A stretch of 9,312 nt of DNA from Cyanobacteria bacterium OH_PDB_112 (lineage in GTDB: Bacteria > Cyanobacteriota > Vampirovibrionia > Gastranaerophilales > CAJFVJ01). Under the pieces are notes generated by a model. The model did not search any database and was not told the origin of the DNA. It was given only the letters and a program-made list of their open reading frames with translations. Both the position numbers and the translations under genes were made by a program. Positions 1-6,646 of this stretch are shown here, piece by piece; position 1 is the first letter of the stretch; each line of letters begins with the position of its first letter. The stretch spans positions 1 through 9,312 of the forward strand of contig JAEWLZ010000131.1 of the NCBI GenBank assembly GCA_023457295.1. Reading direction: 5' to 3'.

Positions 1-19
1 CAACACTGTTATCGCAAAC

Positions 20-69
20 TAAAAATATTGACCATAATTTATTAATGTCATTAATAAATTCCAATGGCC
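20..69 (-). terminator. Probable intrinsic terminator of the hydG-udg operon
   Basis: Read on the minus strand, 17 bases after the glycosylase stop codon, there is a GGCCAU arm (69-64) that pairs with AUGGUC (35-30, one G-U pair). Inside it is a perfect 11-bp all-AT stem (60-50 with 46-36) and a three-base GAC loop; three bases (63-61) bulge out. A U-rich run, AAUAUUUUUAG, follows at 29-19. The same hairpin on the plus strand is followed by an A-rich, not T-rich, stretch, so the polarity fits termination of the minus-strand operon. The inner stem has no G-C pair, which is weak for a terminator, so an operator or a processing hairpin for a gene left of the window remains possible. Confidence 0.5.
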
Positions 70-85
70 GTTAAAAAACACTATT

Positions 86-670
86 TTAAATAATGGATTG
101 TAATTCTTTTTTTATTTTTTTTATATCTTCAAGCATAAGCCATTTTGGGGAACCCTCTTTCAAAGAAGGGTTACGAAGCAAATATGAAGGATGAAAAACA
201 GGCATGATTTTTGCCCCGTCTTTATAATCAAACCATTTGCCCCTAACATCAGATATTTTTACTTTATTTCCCAAAAAAGTTTTCAAAGCGGTAGCTCCGC
301 ACAAAACAACAATATCAGGTTTTAAAATTTCAAGTTGCTTTTTCAAAAATTTCTCGCAGCTCGCTTTTTCAACCTCAGTAGGCACACGATTTTCAGGGGG
401 TCGGCATTTTACCGTATTACAAATATATAAGTCTTTCTCTCTGGTAAGACCCTGACTCAAAAACAATTCGTCAAGAAGTTTTCCTGCTCTGCCAACAAAA
501 GGCTTTCCCGTTTCATCCTCATTTTTTCCTGGAGCTTCGCCGACAATTACTATTTTTGAATTAGGATTTCCATCTGAAAACACTACATTTATTCGTGTTT
601 TGCCCAAATCACAATCAAAACATTTTTCGCAATTTTTTTTTATTTTGTTTAATTCTTCAATCTTGCTCAT
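86..670 (-). CDS. udg: Family 4 (iron-sulfur) uracil-DNA glycosylase
   Basis: This 194-residue protein should remove uracil, the product of cytosine deamination, from DNA in the cytoplasm and leave an abasic site as the first step of base excision repair. The family 4 signature is complete: motif A GEAPGKNEDETGKPFVGRAG at 44-63 and motif B HPSYLLRNP at 160-168. The four cysteines expected to bind a [4Fe-4S] cluster are C14 and C17 near the N terminus, C89 in KCRPPENR, and C105. Three further cysteines (C20, C84, C124) are not standard ligands. The length is normal for the family. Its ATG overlaps the TAA of hydG by one base, and the only purine-rich stretch upstream (GGAGAGAG) lies rather far away, so translation is probably coupled to hydG. 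A hairpin terminator follows. Co-transcription with a hydrogenase maturase has no obvious functional logic. Assignment to family 4 is secure; activity is inferred. Confidence 0.93.
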   Translation of the reverse strand: MSKIEELNKIKKNCEKCFDCDLGKTRINVVFSDGNPNSKIVIVGEAPGKNEDETGKPFVGRAGKLLDELFLSQGLTREKDLYICNTVKCRPPENRVPTEVEKASCEKFLKKQLEILKPDIVVLCGATALKTFLGNKVKISDVRGKWFDYKDGAKIMPVFHPSYLLRNPSLKEGSPKWLMLEDIKKIKKELQSII

Positions 671-2043
671 TAAATATAAAGATCTCTCTCTCCGTTACTT
701 ATTTTAGCAAGTCTTTTTTCTATTTCAGCTTTGATTTTCTCATCATCAACCATTGCTATTTCTTTTTTTATAAGCTCTTCACCTGCTTTTTTAAGTTCTT
801 CGGGAGCATAATCATTTAAATATTCCTGAAAAGTCAAAATTGCGTTTGTATTACAAAAACGTTTAATAAGTCCAGGTTTTGCCAAATCCATAAAGTCTTT
901 TCCTACCCTGCCTTTACGGTAGCAACTTGTACAAAAACTCGGCATGTATCCACCTTGCACAAGCTCAAGCAAAATTTCTTCAATACTTCTTGTGTCACCA
1001 ACCTGAAACTGAGGCGTAGCATGCTTATTAGAATACCCGCCCGGGTCAGTTTTTGAGCCGGCGCTTACTTGTGACACACCAAGCTCAAGACATTCACGTC
1101 TAAATTTCGCACTTTCTCTTGTTGTCAAAATTATTCCAGTATAAGGAACAGACAATCTCAAAACCGAAACTATTTTTTTGAATTGTTTATCAGTAATAGC
1201 ATGCGGCGGATTTTTTGCAACATCAGAACCTTGTGCGTACTCTATACGAGGAATAGAAATGGTATGAGGTCCTACTCCAAAGGTTCTGTCCAAATAATCG
1301 GCATGCATAAGCGTTGCGAGAACTTCAAAACGATAATCGCAAAGCCCGAACAAAGCACCTATACCAAAATCTTTTATCCCGCCTTCAATCGCGCGGCTCA
1401 TGGTTTCTAAGCGCCATTGATAATTGGACTTAGGCCCTGAAACATGCATTTCTTTATAAACTTCGGGGTGATAAGTTTCTTGAAAAGACTGAAAAGTCCC
1501 GATACCCATACCAGCAAGACGGCGAAAACCTTCAACATCAAGCGGAGCTATATTTATGTTGAGTCTTCTTATTTCACCGTTAAAGACTTTTTGTTCATAA
1601 ATTTTATCAATAATTTCCTGAACATAATCAAGATTACTTCTTTTTAAGTCTTCTCCGGCTACCAAAAGAATTCTTTTATGTCCTTGGTTCATAATTATCT
1701 TTGCTTCTTCAACAACTTCATCAGAGGTAAGCTGCCTTCTTTCCATCTCTTTGTTGCCTACACGAAAAGCACAGTACAGACAATTATTTACACAATAATT
1801 ATTCAAATAAAGCGGTGCGAAAAGAACTATTCTTTTACCGTAAATTTTTTCTTTAAGTTCTTTTGCCGCGGCAAAAACTTTATCAAGCAAATTATCATCT
1901 TCGATATTAAGCAACATCGCCGAATCTTTCAAATCAAGCCCCTGAAGCTTAAGTGCCTTATTTAAAATTTCTTCCACCTGAGCATGACTTGGTTTTTCTT
2001 CAAGCAATGAATTTACTAAATCTACGTTGATAATTTCTGACAT
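670..2043 (-). CDS. hydG: [FeFe]-hydrogenase H-cluster radical-SAM maturase HydG
   Basis: HydG cleaves tyrosine to p-cresol and dehydroglycine and turns the latter into CO and cyanide, delivering an Fe(CO)2(CN) synthon for the [FeFe]-hydrogenase active site. Numbering from the start chosen here (457 residues), the radical-SAM motif CVNNCLYC (CX3CX2C) is C84, C88, C91. The C-terminal CX2CX22C motif that carries HydG's second cluster is C371, C374, C397. This second motif separates HydG from the related thiamine enzyme ThiH. The GPHTISIPR stretch (about 258-266) holds the histidine known in Thermoanaerobacter HydG to bind the labile fifth iron. An upstream in-frame ATG at 2058 would add five residues, but its Shine-Dalgarno would be almost touching it; the ATG at 2043 has GAGGA eight bases upstream and is preferred. 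The gene leads a two-gene operon with udg. Neither HydE, HydF nor a hydrogenase lies in the window, so they must be elsewhere if the pathway works. Identification is confident. Confidence 0.95.
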   Translation of the reverse strand: MSEIINVDLVNSLLEEKPSHAQVEEILNKALKLQGLDLKDSAMLLNIEDDNLLDKVFAAAKELKEKIYGKRIVLFAPLYLNNYCVNNCLYCAFRVGNKEMERRQLTSDEVVEEAKIIMNQGHKRILLVAGEDLKRSNLDYVQEIIDKIYEQKVFNGEIRRLNINIAPLDVEGFRRLAGMGIGTFQSFQETYHPEVYKEMHVSGPKSNYQWRLETMSRAIEGGIKDFGIGALFGLCDYRFEVLATLMHADYLDRTFGVGPHTISIPRIEYAQGSDVAKNPPHAITDKQFKKIVSVLRLSVPYTGIILTTRESAKFRRECLELGVSQVSAGSKTDPGGYSNKHATPQFQVGDTRSIEEILLELVQGGYMPSFCTSCYRKGRVGKDFMDLAKPGLIKRFCNTNAILTFQEYLNDYAPEELKKAGEELIKKEIAMVDDEKIKAEIEKRLAKISNGERDLYI

Positions 2044-2051
2044 TATAAAAA

Positions 2052-2056
2052 TCCTC
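2052..2056 (-). promoter_or_regulatory. Ribosome binding site that decides the hydG start
   Basis: GAGGA on the minus strand lies eight bases before the ATG at 2043 and overlaps the earlier in-frame ATG at 2058-2056. This supports the shorter HydG (MSEIINV...) rather than the version five residues longer. Confidence 0.7.
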
Positions 2057-2071
2057 ATTTCCTACTATTAA

Positions 2072-2077
2072 ATTATA
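2072..2077 (-). promoter_or_regulatory. Putative -10 box of the hydG-udg operon
   Basis: A perfect TATAAT on the minus strand lies about 29 bases upstream of the preferred hydG start and would place transcription initiation near 2065, giving a leader of about 22 bases. The -35 region at normal spacing (2095-2101, T-rich) is a poor match, so this is a candidate only. Confidence 0.45.
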
Positions 2078-2117
2078 CTCCTAAAAAAGAAAGCAAAATA
2101 AAAAAATTTAGGTTTTC

Positions 2118-2146
2118 ATAACATTTTAGGTGTATAATCGTATAAT
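2118..2146 (+). promoter_or_regulatory. Putative sigma-70 promoter for the 2177-era pair
   Basis: ATAACA (2118-2123) and TATAAT (2141-2146) are separated by 17 bases and predict initiation near 2153, about 24 bases before the ATG at 2177. A second perfect TATAAT sits eight bases upstream at 2133-2138 but lacks a recognisable -35 partner. The rest of the 134-base divergent region between hydG and this gene is A/T-rich and shows no other clear element. Confidence 0.55.
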
Positions 2147-2176
2147 CAGACAGCAAAACTATTATGTAGGAAGCAT

Positions 2177-3061
2177 ATGGAAGATTTTACACCTCCAAAA
2201 GATAATCTTGAAGACGCACAAATAAAATTTCAGCGTCTTTGCGAAATAGCCAATGAAATTGAGACCAAAGGTGTTGAAAACAGCGATTCGATTGCTCATC
2301 AAATCGTTTTATCTGCCATCTTAAAATCTGATAATGAATTCTTGAATGATATTATAGAGCAGGCTCTTTTTGACGAAAATCATTCAGAACTTCTAAAAAC
2401 AATGCTCACAGGTATTTTAGGCAACAAAAAAAGAGCTAAACCTTTAATAAAACTTATTCACGAGATTTTTCCCGATGATTTGATTTTTGATGAAGAAAAA
2501 GCTCAAAAAGATTCTCTTTTATTGGCTTGTGACGGAATTATTTCGGCTCTTTCAAATGAAACTCATGACAAAATTTCATGTATAAGTGCTCTTTATAAAA
2601 TTTATATTGCTTCATGTCTTGAAAAAAATGATTTCCCATTGGCGGATAAACTCCTTCAGTACTTTATAAATACACTTCCCGCAAAATCTGAAGAAATTGA
2701 CAAAATGCTTTTCGAAGTAGTCAAAGACTGTGAAATGGAAATAAACCCTAAACTTGTTGCAATAGAAATTTTGACACGCTCCAAAGGTGGAGATATTTTT
2801 GAATATTTGGAAGATATTATTTTAAATATAAAAAATTATGCTAAAGATCAAAAAGAAACTCTATATCTTCTTGATGTAATTACAAAAGCAGTAAGCGCAA
2901 TGATAACACAAGGCGTAGGAGTCGAATACGAAAAAGTTATAGGGATTTTAAACAATCTGGAATTTATTCCCGGTTCTAATAATCCTGAACTTTTCGCAAT
3001 AATAAACAGAATAGAAAGTCGCATCGAAAACATAAACGAGATACATGACAGGATAAATTAA
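2177..3061 (+). CDS. Unrecognised acidic, probably all-helical protein upstream of era
   Basis: I do not recognise this 294-residue protein. It has no signal peptide or membrane segment and is probably cytoplasmic. It is rich in Glu, Asp, Lys, Ile and Leu, with successive amphipathic stretches of about 30-40 residues broken by short polar loops (for example around 36-56, 68-78, 135-165 and 185-200). This resembles helical-repeat (HEAT- or TPR-like) folds, but no repeat consensus could be aligned by eye. No catalytic motif stands out. Cysteines are few (C27, C118 and three others), with no paired metal-binding pattern. The start is supported by AGGAAG a few bases upstream. The stop is one base before the era ATG, so the two genes are almost certainly co-transcribed and perhaps translationally coupled. 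That suggests a role near ribosome assembly or growth control, but only by proximity. Confidence 0.8.
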   Translation: MEDFTPPKDNLEDAQIKFQRLCEIANEIETKGVENSDSIAHQIVLSAILKSDNEFLNDIIEQALFDENHSELLKTMLTGILGNKKRAKPLIKLIHEIFPDDLIFDEEKAQKDSLLLACDGIISALSNETHDKISCISALYKIYIASCLEKNDFPLADKLLQYFINTLPAKSEEIDKMLFEVVKDCEMEINPKLVAIEILTRSKGGDIFEYLEDIILNIKNYAKDQKETLYLLDVITKAVSAMITQGVGVEYEKVIGILNNLEFIPGSNNPELFAIINRIESRIENINEIHDRIN

Positions 3062-3062
3062 T

Positions 3063-3959
3063 ATGGCAAACAAATCGGGTTTTGTAACAATAATAGGCAG
3101 ACCAAATGTAGGTAAATCAACTCTTTTAAACCAAATTTTGGGTCAAAAAATTGCGATAACTTCGGACAAACCACAAACAACCCGAAAACGTATTCGAGGA
3201 ATTCACACTACTTCTGAAGGTCAAATAGTATTTATTGACACTCCGGGCGTACACAAACCTCTTTATAAACTTGGGGAATTTCTGCTTGATGAAGCAAAAA
3301 TAGCCGTACCTGACGCGGATGTTATTTTGTTTTTAGTAGACGGCCAAGAAGCTCCGGGGCGAGGTGATGAATGGATTGTCAAAAATCTTCTGAATACAAA
3401 TATACCTATAATTATGGTTGTAAATAAAGTTGATAAAATTAAAGACCTTCAAAAACGTGAAGAAATAGTTATGGCATACAAAATGCTTTTCAAAGAAAAT
3501 GTTCCGATAGTCAAAATCTCAGCCAAAACAGGTCGAAATGTAGATACTCTTGTGAAAAATATTTACCGAAAACTCCCAAAAGGAGTTAACTTATTTGATG
3601 AAGAAATCACAACAGACCAAACCATAAGAGAAATATCAGCGGAAATTATTCGCGAAAAAGTCCTTATAAACACTCATGACGAAGTCCCTCACAGCATTGC
3701 TGTTGTAATAGAAAAATTTGAAGAACTTGAAAACCTCAATCGCATAATGGCAACGATTTATGTAGAACAGGATTCGCAAAAAGGCATTATCATAGGTAAA
3801 CAAGGGCAAATGCTCAAAAAAATAGGACAATCTGCAAGAGAAGAAATTGAAAAACTTGACGATAAAAAAGTTTATCTTGATTTGCAGGTAAAAATTCAAA
3901 AAGAATGGCGAAAAAAAGACAAAATACTGAAATCTTTTGGTTTTTCACAACAAGATTGA
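3063..3959 (+). CDS. era: Ribosome-assembly GTPase Era
   Basis: Era is an essential GTPase that binds the 3' end of 16S rRNA during 30S subunit maturation. At 298 residues it has the usual length and architecture. The N-terminal G domain carries G1 GRPNVGKS (12-19), the switch threonines in QTTRKR (38-43), G3 DTPG (59-62), G4 NKVD (121-124) and G5 SAK (153-155). The C-terminal KH RNA-binding domain contains the GKQG loop at 245-248. An AGGA sequence nine bases upstream of the ATG, inside the end of the preceding gene, serves as ribosome binding site. Era normally sits with ybeY, rnc, cdd or recO in bacteria; here its only visible partner is an unrecognised helical protein, and the gene downstream is convergent. 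Confidence 0.98.
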   Translation: MANKSGFVTIIGRPNVGKSTLLNQILGQKIAITSDKPQTTRKRIRGIHTTSEGQIVFIDTPGVHKPLYKLGEFLLDEAKIAVPDADVILFLVDGQEAPGRGDEWIVKNLLNTNIPIIMVVNKVDKIKDLQKREEIVMAYKMLFKENVPIVKISAKTGRNVDTLVKNIYRKLPKGVNLFDEEITTDQTIREISAEIIREKVLINTHDEVPHSIAVVIEKFEELENLNRIMATIYVEQDSQKGIIIGKQGQMLKKIGQSAREEIEKLDDKKVYLDLQVKIQKEWRKKDKILKSFGFSQQD

Positions 3960-3964
3960 TTTTT
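3931..3964 (+). terminator. Weak possible terminator at the 3' end of era
   Basis: AATCTTTTG (3931-3939) can pair with CAACAAGATT (3948-3957) with one bulged C and an eight-base loop. GATTTTT follows immediately. The stem lies within the last codons of era and only three bases separate era from the convergent gene, so a compact terminator here would make sense. It has just two G-C pairs, so confidence is low. Confidence 0.25.
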
Positions 3965-4802
3965 ACTTCTCAATATCCAAAAATTCTACATCAACTTTAA
4001 AATTTTTCGGACATCCGCAAAAAACCTCATCATAGTTGATTTTTATAATCGCGTACTGAGCCTCAGAAAGTAAGCTTGGCGTAGAAATATGAACAATACC
4101 GTTCTCATCTGTTTGAACTTTAGCCTGGTGATAATGTCCTGATGCTATAAGCAGAATATTGTCATTTAAAAGCAAAATATTTTTATAATCTGCCGAATGC
4201 AAAATCGTTCTGGAAGGTTCATCTCTTGGAGGAACCAAAGGAAAATGCTGGAAAACAATAAGTTTTTTATGCTTATTTTTTTTAACCACTTTTCTAAACC
4301 ATGCAATAGTTTCTTCGGAAAAATATCCGTGTGAACTTGGGATATTAGGAACAACTCCATCCAAAAAAACTGCTTGAATATCACTTGTCACAGGGATTTG
4401 AAAATTCATCGCATCACTTTTTTGATATTTATTAGCAATATCAATATAATGCATATATGTATCTTTAGGAATTCCTGCAACCTTATGAGCATCGTGGTTT
4501 CCCATAATTACATAGTAAGGTTTATTTAATTTTCTGGCTGTTACACAAAATGTCTTCAAATCCGAAGGTCTTGATTTATCAACATTATCACCCGTAAAAA
4601 CAACAAAATCGATATCATTACGAGCATTGATTGCTTCAATAGCTTCTTTAAGGTATTGAAGTGAATGCTGCGTTTTTTCAGATTCAACATCACCAATATG
4701 GACATCTGTCATCTGCGCAATAGTTATTGTTTTTGCTCCAACGCTCAAGGTCGCAGCAAAAAATAAGATAAAAATATACGCAAAAATCCTTTTCATAAAC
4801 AT
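3963..4802 (-). CDS. Exported calcineurin-like metallophosphoesterase
   Basis: This is a two-metal phosphoesterase of the class III cyclic nucleotide phosphodiesterase (CpdA-like) group. The metal and catalytic motifs appear in order: DVH (33-35), GDNVD (71-75), GNHD (101-104), the histidine in FQHFP (H186) and GHYH (222-225). Residues 1-23 form a signal peptide (MFMKR, a hydrophobic stretch, then VGA before Lys24), so the enzyme probably acts outside the cytoplasmic membrane. An intracellular cAMP role is therefore unlikely; exported phosphomonoester, nucleotide or phospholipid substrates are more plausible. No Shine-Dalgarno precedes either possible ATG (4802 or, two codons later, 4796). 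A -10-like element just upstream suggests a leaderless or nearly leaderless transcript. The gene converges with era and diverges from the asparaginase gene across 40 bases. Family assignment is firm; the substrate is unknown. Confidence 0.9.
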   Translation of the reverse strand: MFMKRIFAYIFILFFAATLSVGAKTITIAQMTDVHIGDVESEKTQHSLQYLKEAIEAINARNDIDFVVFTGDNVDKSRPSDLKTFCVTARKLNKPYYVIMGNHDAHKVAGIPKDTYMHYIDIANKYQKSDAMNFQIPVTSDIQAVFLDGVVPNIPSSHGYFSEETIAWFRKVVKKNKHKKLIVFQHFPLVPPRDEPSRTILHSADYKNILLLNDNILLIASGHYHQAKVQTDENGIVHISTPSLLSEAQYAIIKINYDEVFCGCPKNFKVDVEFLDIEK

Positions 4803-4805
4803 TAG

Positions 4806-4835
4806 ATTATCATAAATTCGTGCTTAATGATACAA
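4806..4835 (-). promoter_or_regulatory. Putative promoter of the metallophosphoesterase gene
   Basis: On the minus strand TTGTAT (4835-4830) is followed after 18 bases by GATAAT (4811-4806); an overlapping alternative -10, TATGAT (4814-4809), has a 15-base spacer. Initiation would fall at about 4799-4802, at or within a few bases of the start codon. It almost exactly overlaps the opposing promoter. Confidence 0.4.
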
Positions 4836-4836
4836 T
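4807..4836 (+). promoter_or_regulatory. Putative promoter of the asparaginase gene
   Basis: TTATCA (4807-4812), an 18-base spacer and TACAAT (4831-4836) place initiation at about 4843, the A of the asparaginase ATG. No Shine-Dalgarno-like sequence precedes this ATG. The -35 and -10 boxes coincide with the -10 and -35 boxes of the promoter reading the other way. Confidence 0.4.
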
Positions 4837-4842
4837 TTTATT

Positions 4843-5802
4843 ATGCAAAAAGTTATCTCTGTAAAAAGACAAAATATCATAGAAAGAGAGCATTTCGGCG
4901 AAATTATTCTTTATTCTGAAAACGATTTTTCTAAAAATAATAAAGATTTTCGCTGTTTTTATTTGCGTTCTTGTGCAAAACCTCTTCAAGCTTCTGTTTT
5001 AGAAGATTTAGGGGTGTTTGAATATTTTAATTTCACACAAGAAGAAATAGCCATAACCTGCGCCTCACATAGCGGAACACCAAAACACACCACAATTGTC
5101 GAAAATATTTTAAAAAAAATCGGCAAAAGTTCTAAGGTCTTAAAATGCGGAATCCATTCTCCGCTTGATATTGAAGCTCGTCACAATCTTATAAAAACAG
5201 GCTCTAAACCATCTGTGCTTCATAACAATTGTTCAGGAAAACATGCGGGATTTTTAGCCGCTTGTGTCAAAGAAAATTGGGATTGTTCAACATATCTTGA
5301 GCAGGAGCATCTTCTACAAAAATTAATCCTTAAAAAAATTAGTGATTACTGCGTGTTTGAACCGACTCATATTGCCAAAGACGGCTGTAATGCACCTATT
5401 TTTGCTATGCCTCTTGAGAACATGTGCCAAGGCTTTTCAAAGACCTTTCAAAACCACCCGAAAATTGCTGATGCTATGGCGCAAAACCCTTATGTAGCAG
5501 GTGGAAATAACAGAATTGACAGTGAAATAACCGCCTGTTCATCAGGACAAATAATAGCAAAAGTTGGCGCGGAAGGAATTTGCATGGTCTACAATTGCAA
5601 TACGGAACAGGTTTTACTTGTAAAAATTCTAGATTCTAATGAACAGGCAAGAGCAATTGCGCTTATTGAAGCTATGCTTCAGCTCGGATGGCTAAGACAA
5701 GATGAAATTTGCAACAAGCCTCTTGGAAAATTCTTTGACAAGACCATCAAAACTTCAACAGGAGAAGTTGCAGGCGAAATCATAACAGAATTTGTTTTAT
5801 AA
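4843..5802 (+). CDS. Class 3 (Rhizobium etli ReAV type) L-asparaginase
   Basis: This 319-residue protein belongs to the L-asparaginase II family (PF06089), structurally related to serine beta-lactamases and glutaminases and unrelated to the AnsA/AnsB enzymes. It should hydrolyse asparagine to aspartate and ammonia. The conserved blocks are RSCAKPLQ (42-49), CASHSGTPKH (73-82), NNCSGKHAGF (128-137) and DGCNAPIFAMPL (180-191). They align with the residues described for the R. etli enzyme: S43 and K46 with Ser48 and Lys51, S75 with Ser80, and the zinc-site residues C130, K133 and C182 with Cys135, Lys138 and Cys189; D180 matches Asp187. All catalytic positions are therefore present. No signal peptide is seen, so it is probably cytoplasmic. 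It may be leaderless. It diverges from the phosphoesterase gene and its last six bases overlap the end of the convergent TIM-barrel gene. Confidence 0.93.
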   Translation: MQKVISVKRQNIIEREHFGEIILYSENDFSKNNKDFRCFYLRSCAKPLQASVLEDLGVFEYFNFTQEEIAITCASHSGTPKHTTIVENILKKIGKSSKVLKCGIHSPLDIEARHNLIKTGSKPSVLHNNCSGKHAGFLAACVKENWDCSTYLEQEHLLQKLILKKISDYCVFEPTHIAKDGCNAPIFAMPLENMCQGFSKTFQNHPKIADAMAQNPYVAGGNNRIDSEITACSSGQIIAKVGAEGICMVYNCNTEQVLLVKILDSNEQARAIALIEAMLQLGWLRQDEICNKPLGKFFDKTIKTSTGEVAGEIITEFVL

Positions 5803-6630
5803 ACTTTCGTAATAAGCTTTCAAAAGTCTTGCGTCATCTTCCATTACAGGGCTCTCGCAAACTAAAACTCCTTTGACGTTAAAATCTTTAAATGCACGCA
5901 TCAAATCCTTATAATTCATATCGGATTCTTGAAGCATAAGGTGGTTTTTCTCGCCTTTATCGCCGTAATTTATACCTGCAAGGTGCGCATGGAATTCTTC
6001 CAGCGCATACGAACCTATTTCATTGCCAATACGCTCAAAAATCTTTGCAAAATCATCATAAGTATTCCACCCGCCGATTGTACGGGCGTGCATATGAGAA
6101 AAATCAACGCATGGTAAAACTTGTTTAAACTCTTTGGAAATTGCTATAACTTCGTCTAAATCTCCCCATTGAGTATCTTTTCCTGTGATTTCGGGACGAA
6201 TCCAAACTTTAATGTCATTTTGTTCAATATGCTCAATAATTCGCACGAATTGCTTCAAAATATTTTTGTATACCAAATCTTTTTCTTGCTTTAAATAAAA
6301 GCCCGCATGAAAAACTATACTATATCCGCCAAAGTTGTTTGTAACTTCTGCTGTATCTATGATTCTACGAAGACTTGCCTCTATTTTTTCAGGCTCTTTT
6401 GCGTTTAGATTTATATAGTATGGGCCGTGGGCAGTCAGCACCATGCCGTTTGTTTTAAGGGCTTCTTTGATTTCTGACTGAGTTTGCGGATTCATATTTA
6501 CCCCACGAACAAATTCCACTTCAAGACCATCCAAATTCATTGCTTTTAAATCCTCAAAAGCTTTTTGATAACTGCGAGGATTTGTGCAAATTGGTATTCC
6601 GGCCGTTGTAAAATTCAATTTGTTCATCAT
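5797..6630 (-). CDS. Endonuclease IV-like TIM-barrel protein (AP endonuclease 2 superfamily)
   Basis: This 277-residue cytoplasmic protein has the TIM-barrel fold shared by endonuclease IV (Nfo) and sugar phosphate isomerases. Its metal-site motifs follow Nfo order: HGPYYINL (H68), FHAG (H108), RPEITGK (E147), DFSHMHA (D176, H179), FHAHLAG (H214 or H216), H230 and CESP (E259). These match by order and spacing the E. coli Nfo ligands His69, His109, Glu145, Asp179, His182, His216, His231 and Glu261. The Asp229 position (two before His231) appears to be Lys228 here. The GDKGEKNHL stretch resembles archaeal-type endonuclease IV homologues as I remember them. It is probably an abasic-site endonuclease or a close relative, but an isomerase on an unknown sugar phosphate cannot be excluded. 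Two adjacent ATGs (6630, 6627) exist with only a weak GGA nearby. It diverges from ilvD. Confidence 0.85.
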   Translation of the reverse strand: MMNKLNFTTAGIPICTNPRSYQKAFEDLKAMNLDGLEVEFVRGVNMNPQTQSEIKEALKTNGMVLTAHGPYYINLNAKEPEKIEASLRRIIDTAEVTNNFGGYSIVFHAGFYLKQEKDLVYKNILKQFVRIIEHIEQNDIKVWIRPEITGKDTQWGDLDEVIAISKEFKQVLPCVDFSHMHARTIGGWNTYDDFAKIFERIGNEIGSYALEEFHAHLAGINYGDKGEKNHLMLQESDMNYKDLMRAFKDFNVKGVLVCESPVMEDDARLLKAYYESL

Positions 6631-6646
6631 TCCAGTTTAACATATA

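Noticed and set aside
670..2043. Thiamine biosynthesis enzyme ThiH instead of HydG
   Set aside because: ThiH is close in sequence but lacks the C-terminal CX2CX22C motif, which is intact here (C371, C374, C397).
2133..2138. The first TATAAT upstream of 2177 as the main promoter
   Set aside because: No -35-like hexamer lies at 15-18 bases, whereas the second TATAAT (2141-2146) has ATAACA at 17 bases.
86..6630. A linked base-excision repair system made of uracil-DNA glycosylase and the endonuclease IV-like protein
   Set aside because: The genes are more than 5 kb apart, in different transcription units with unrelated genes between them; functional sequence in repair is plausible but linkage is not shown.
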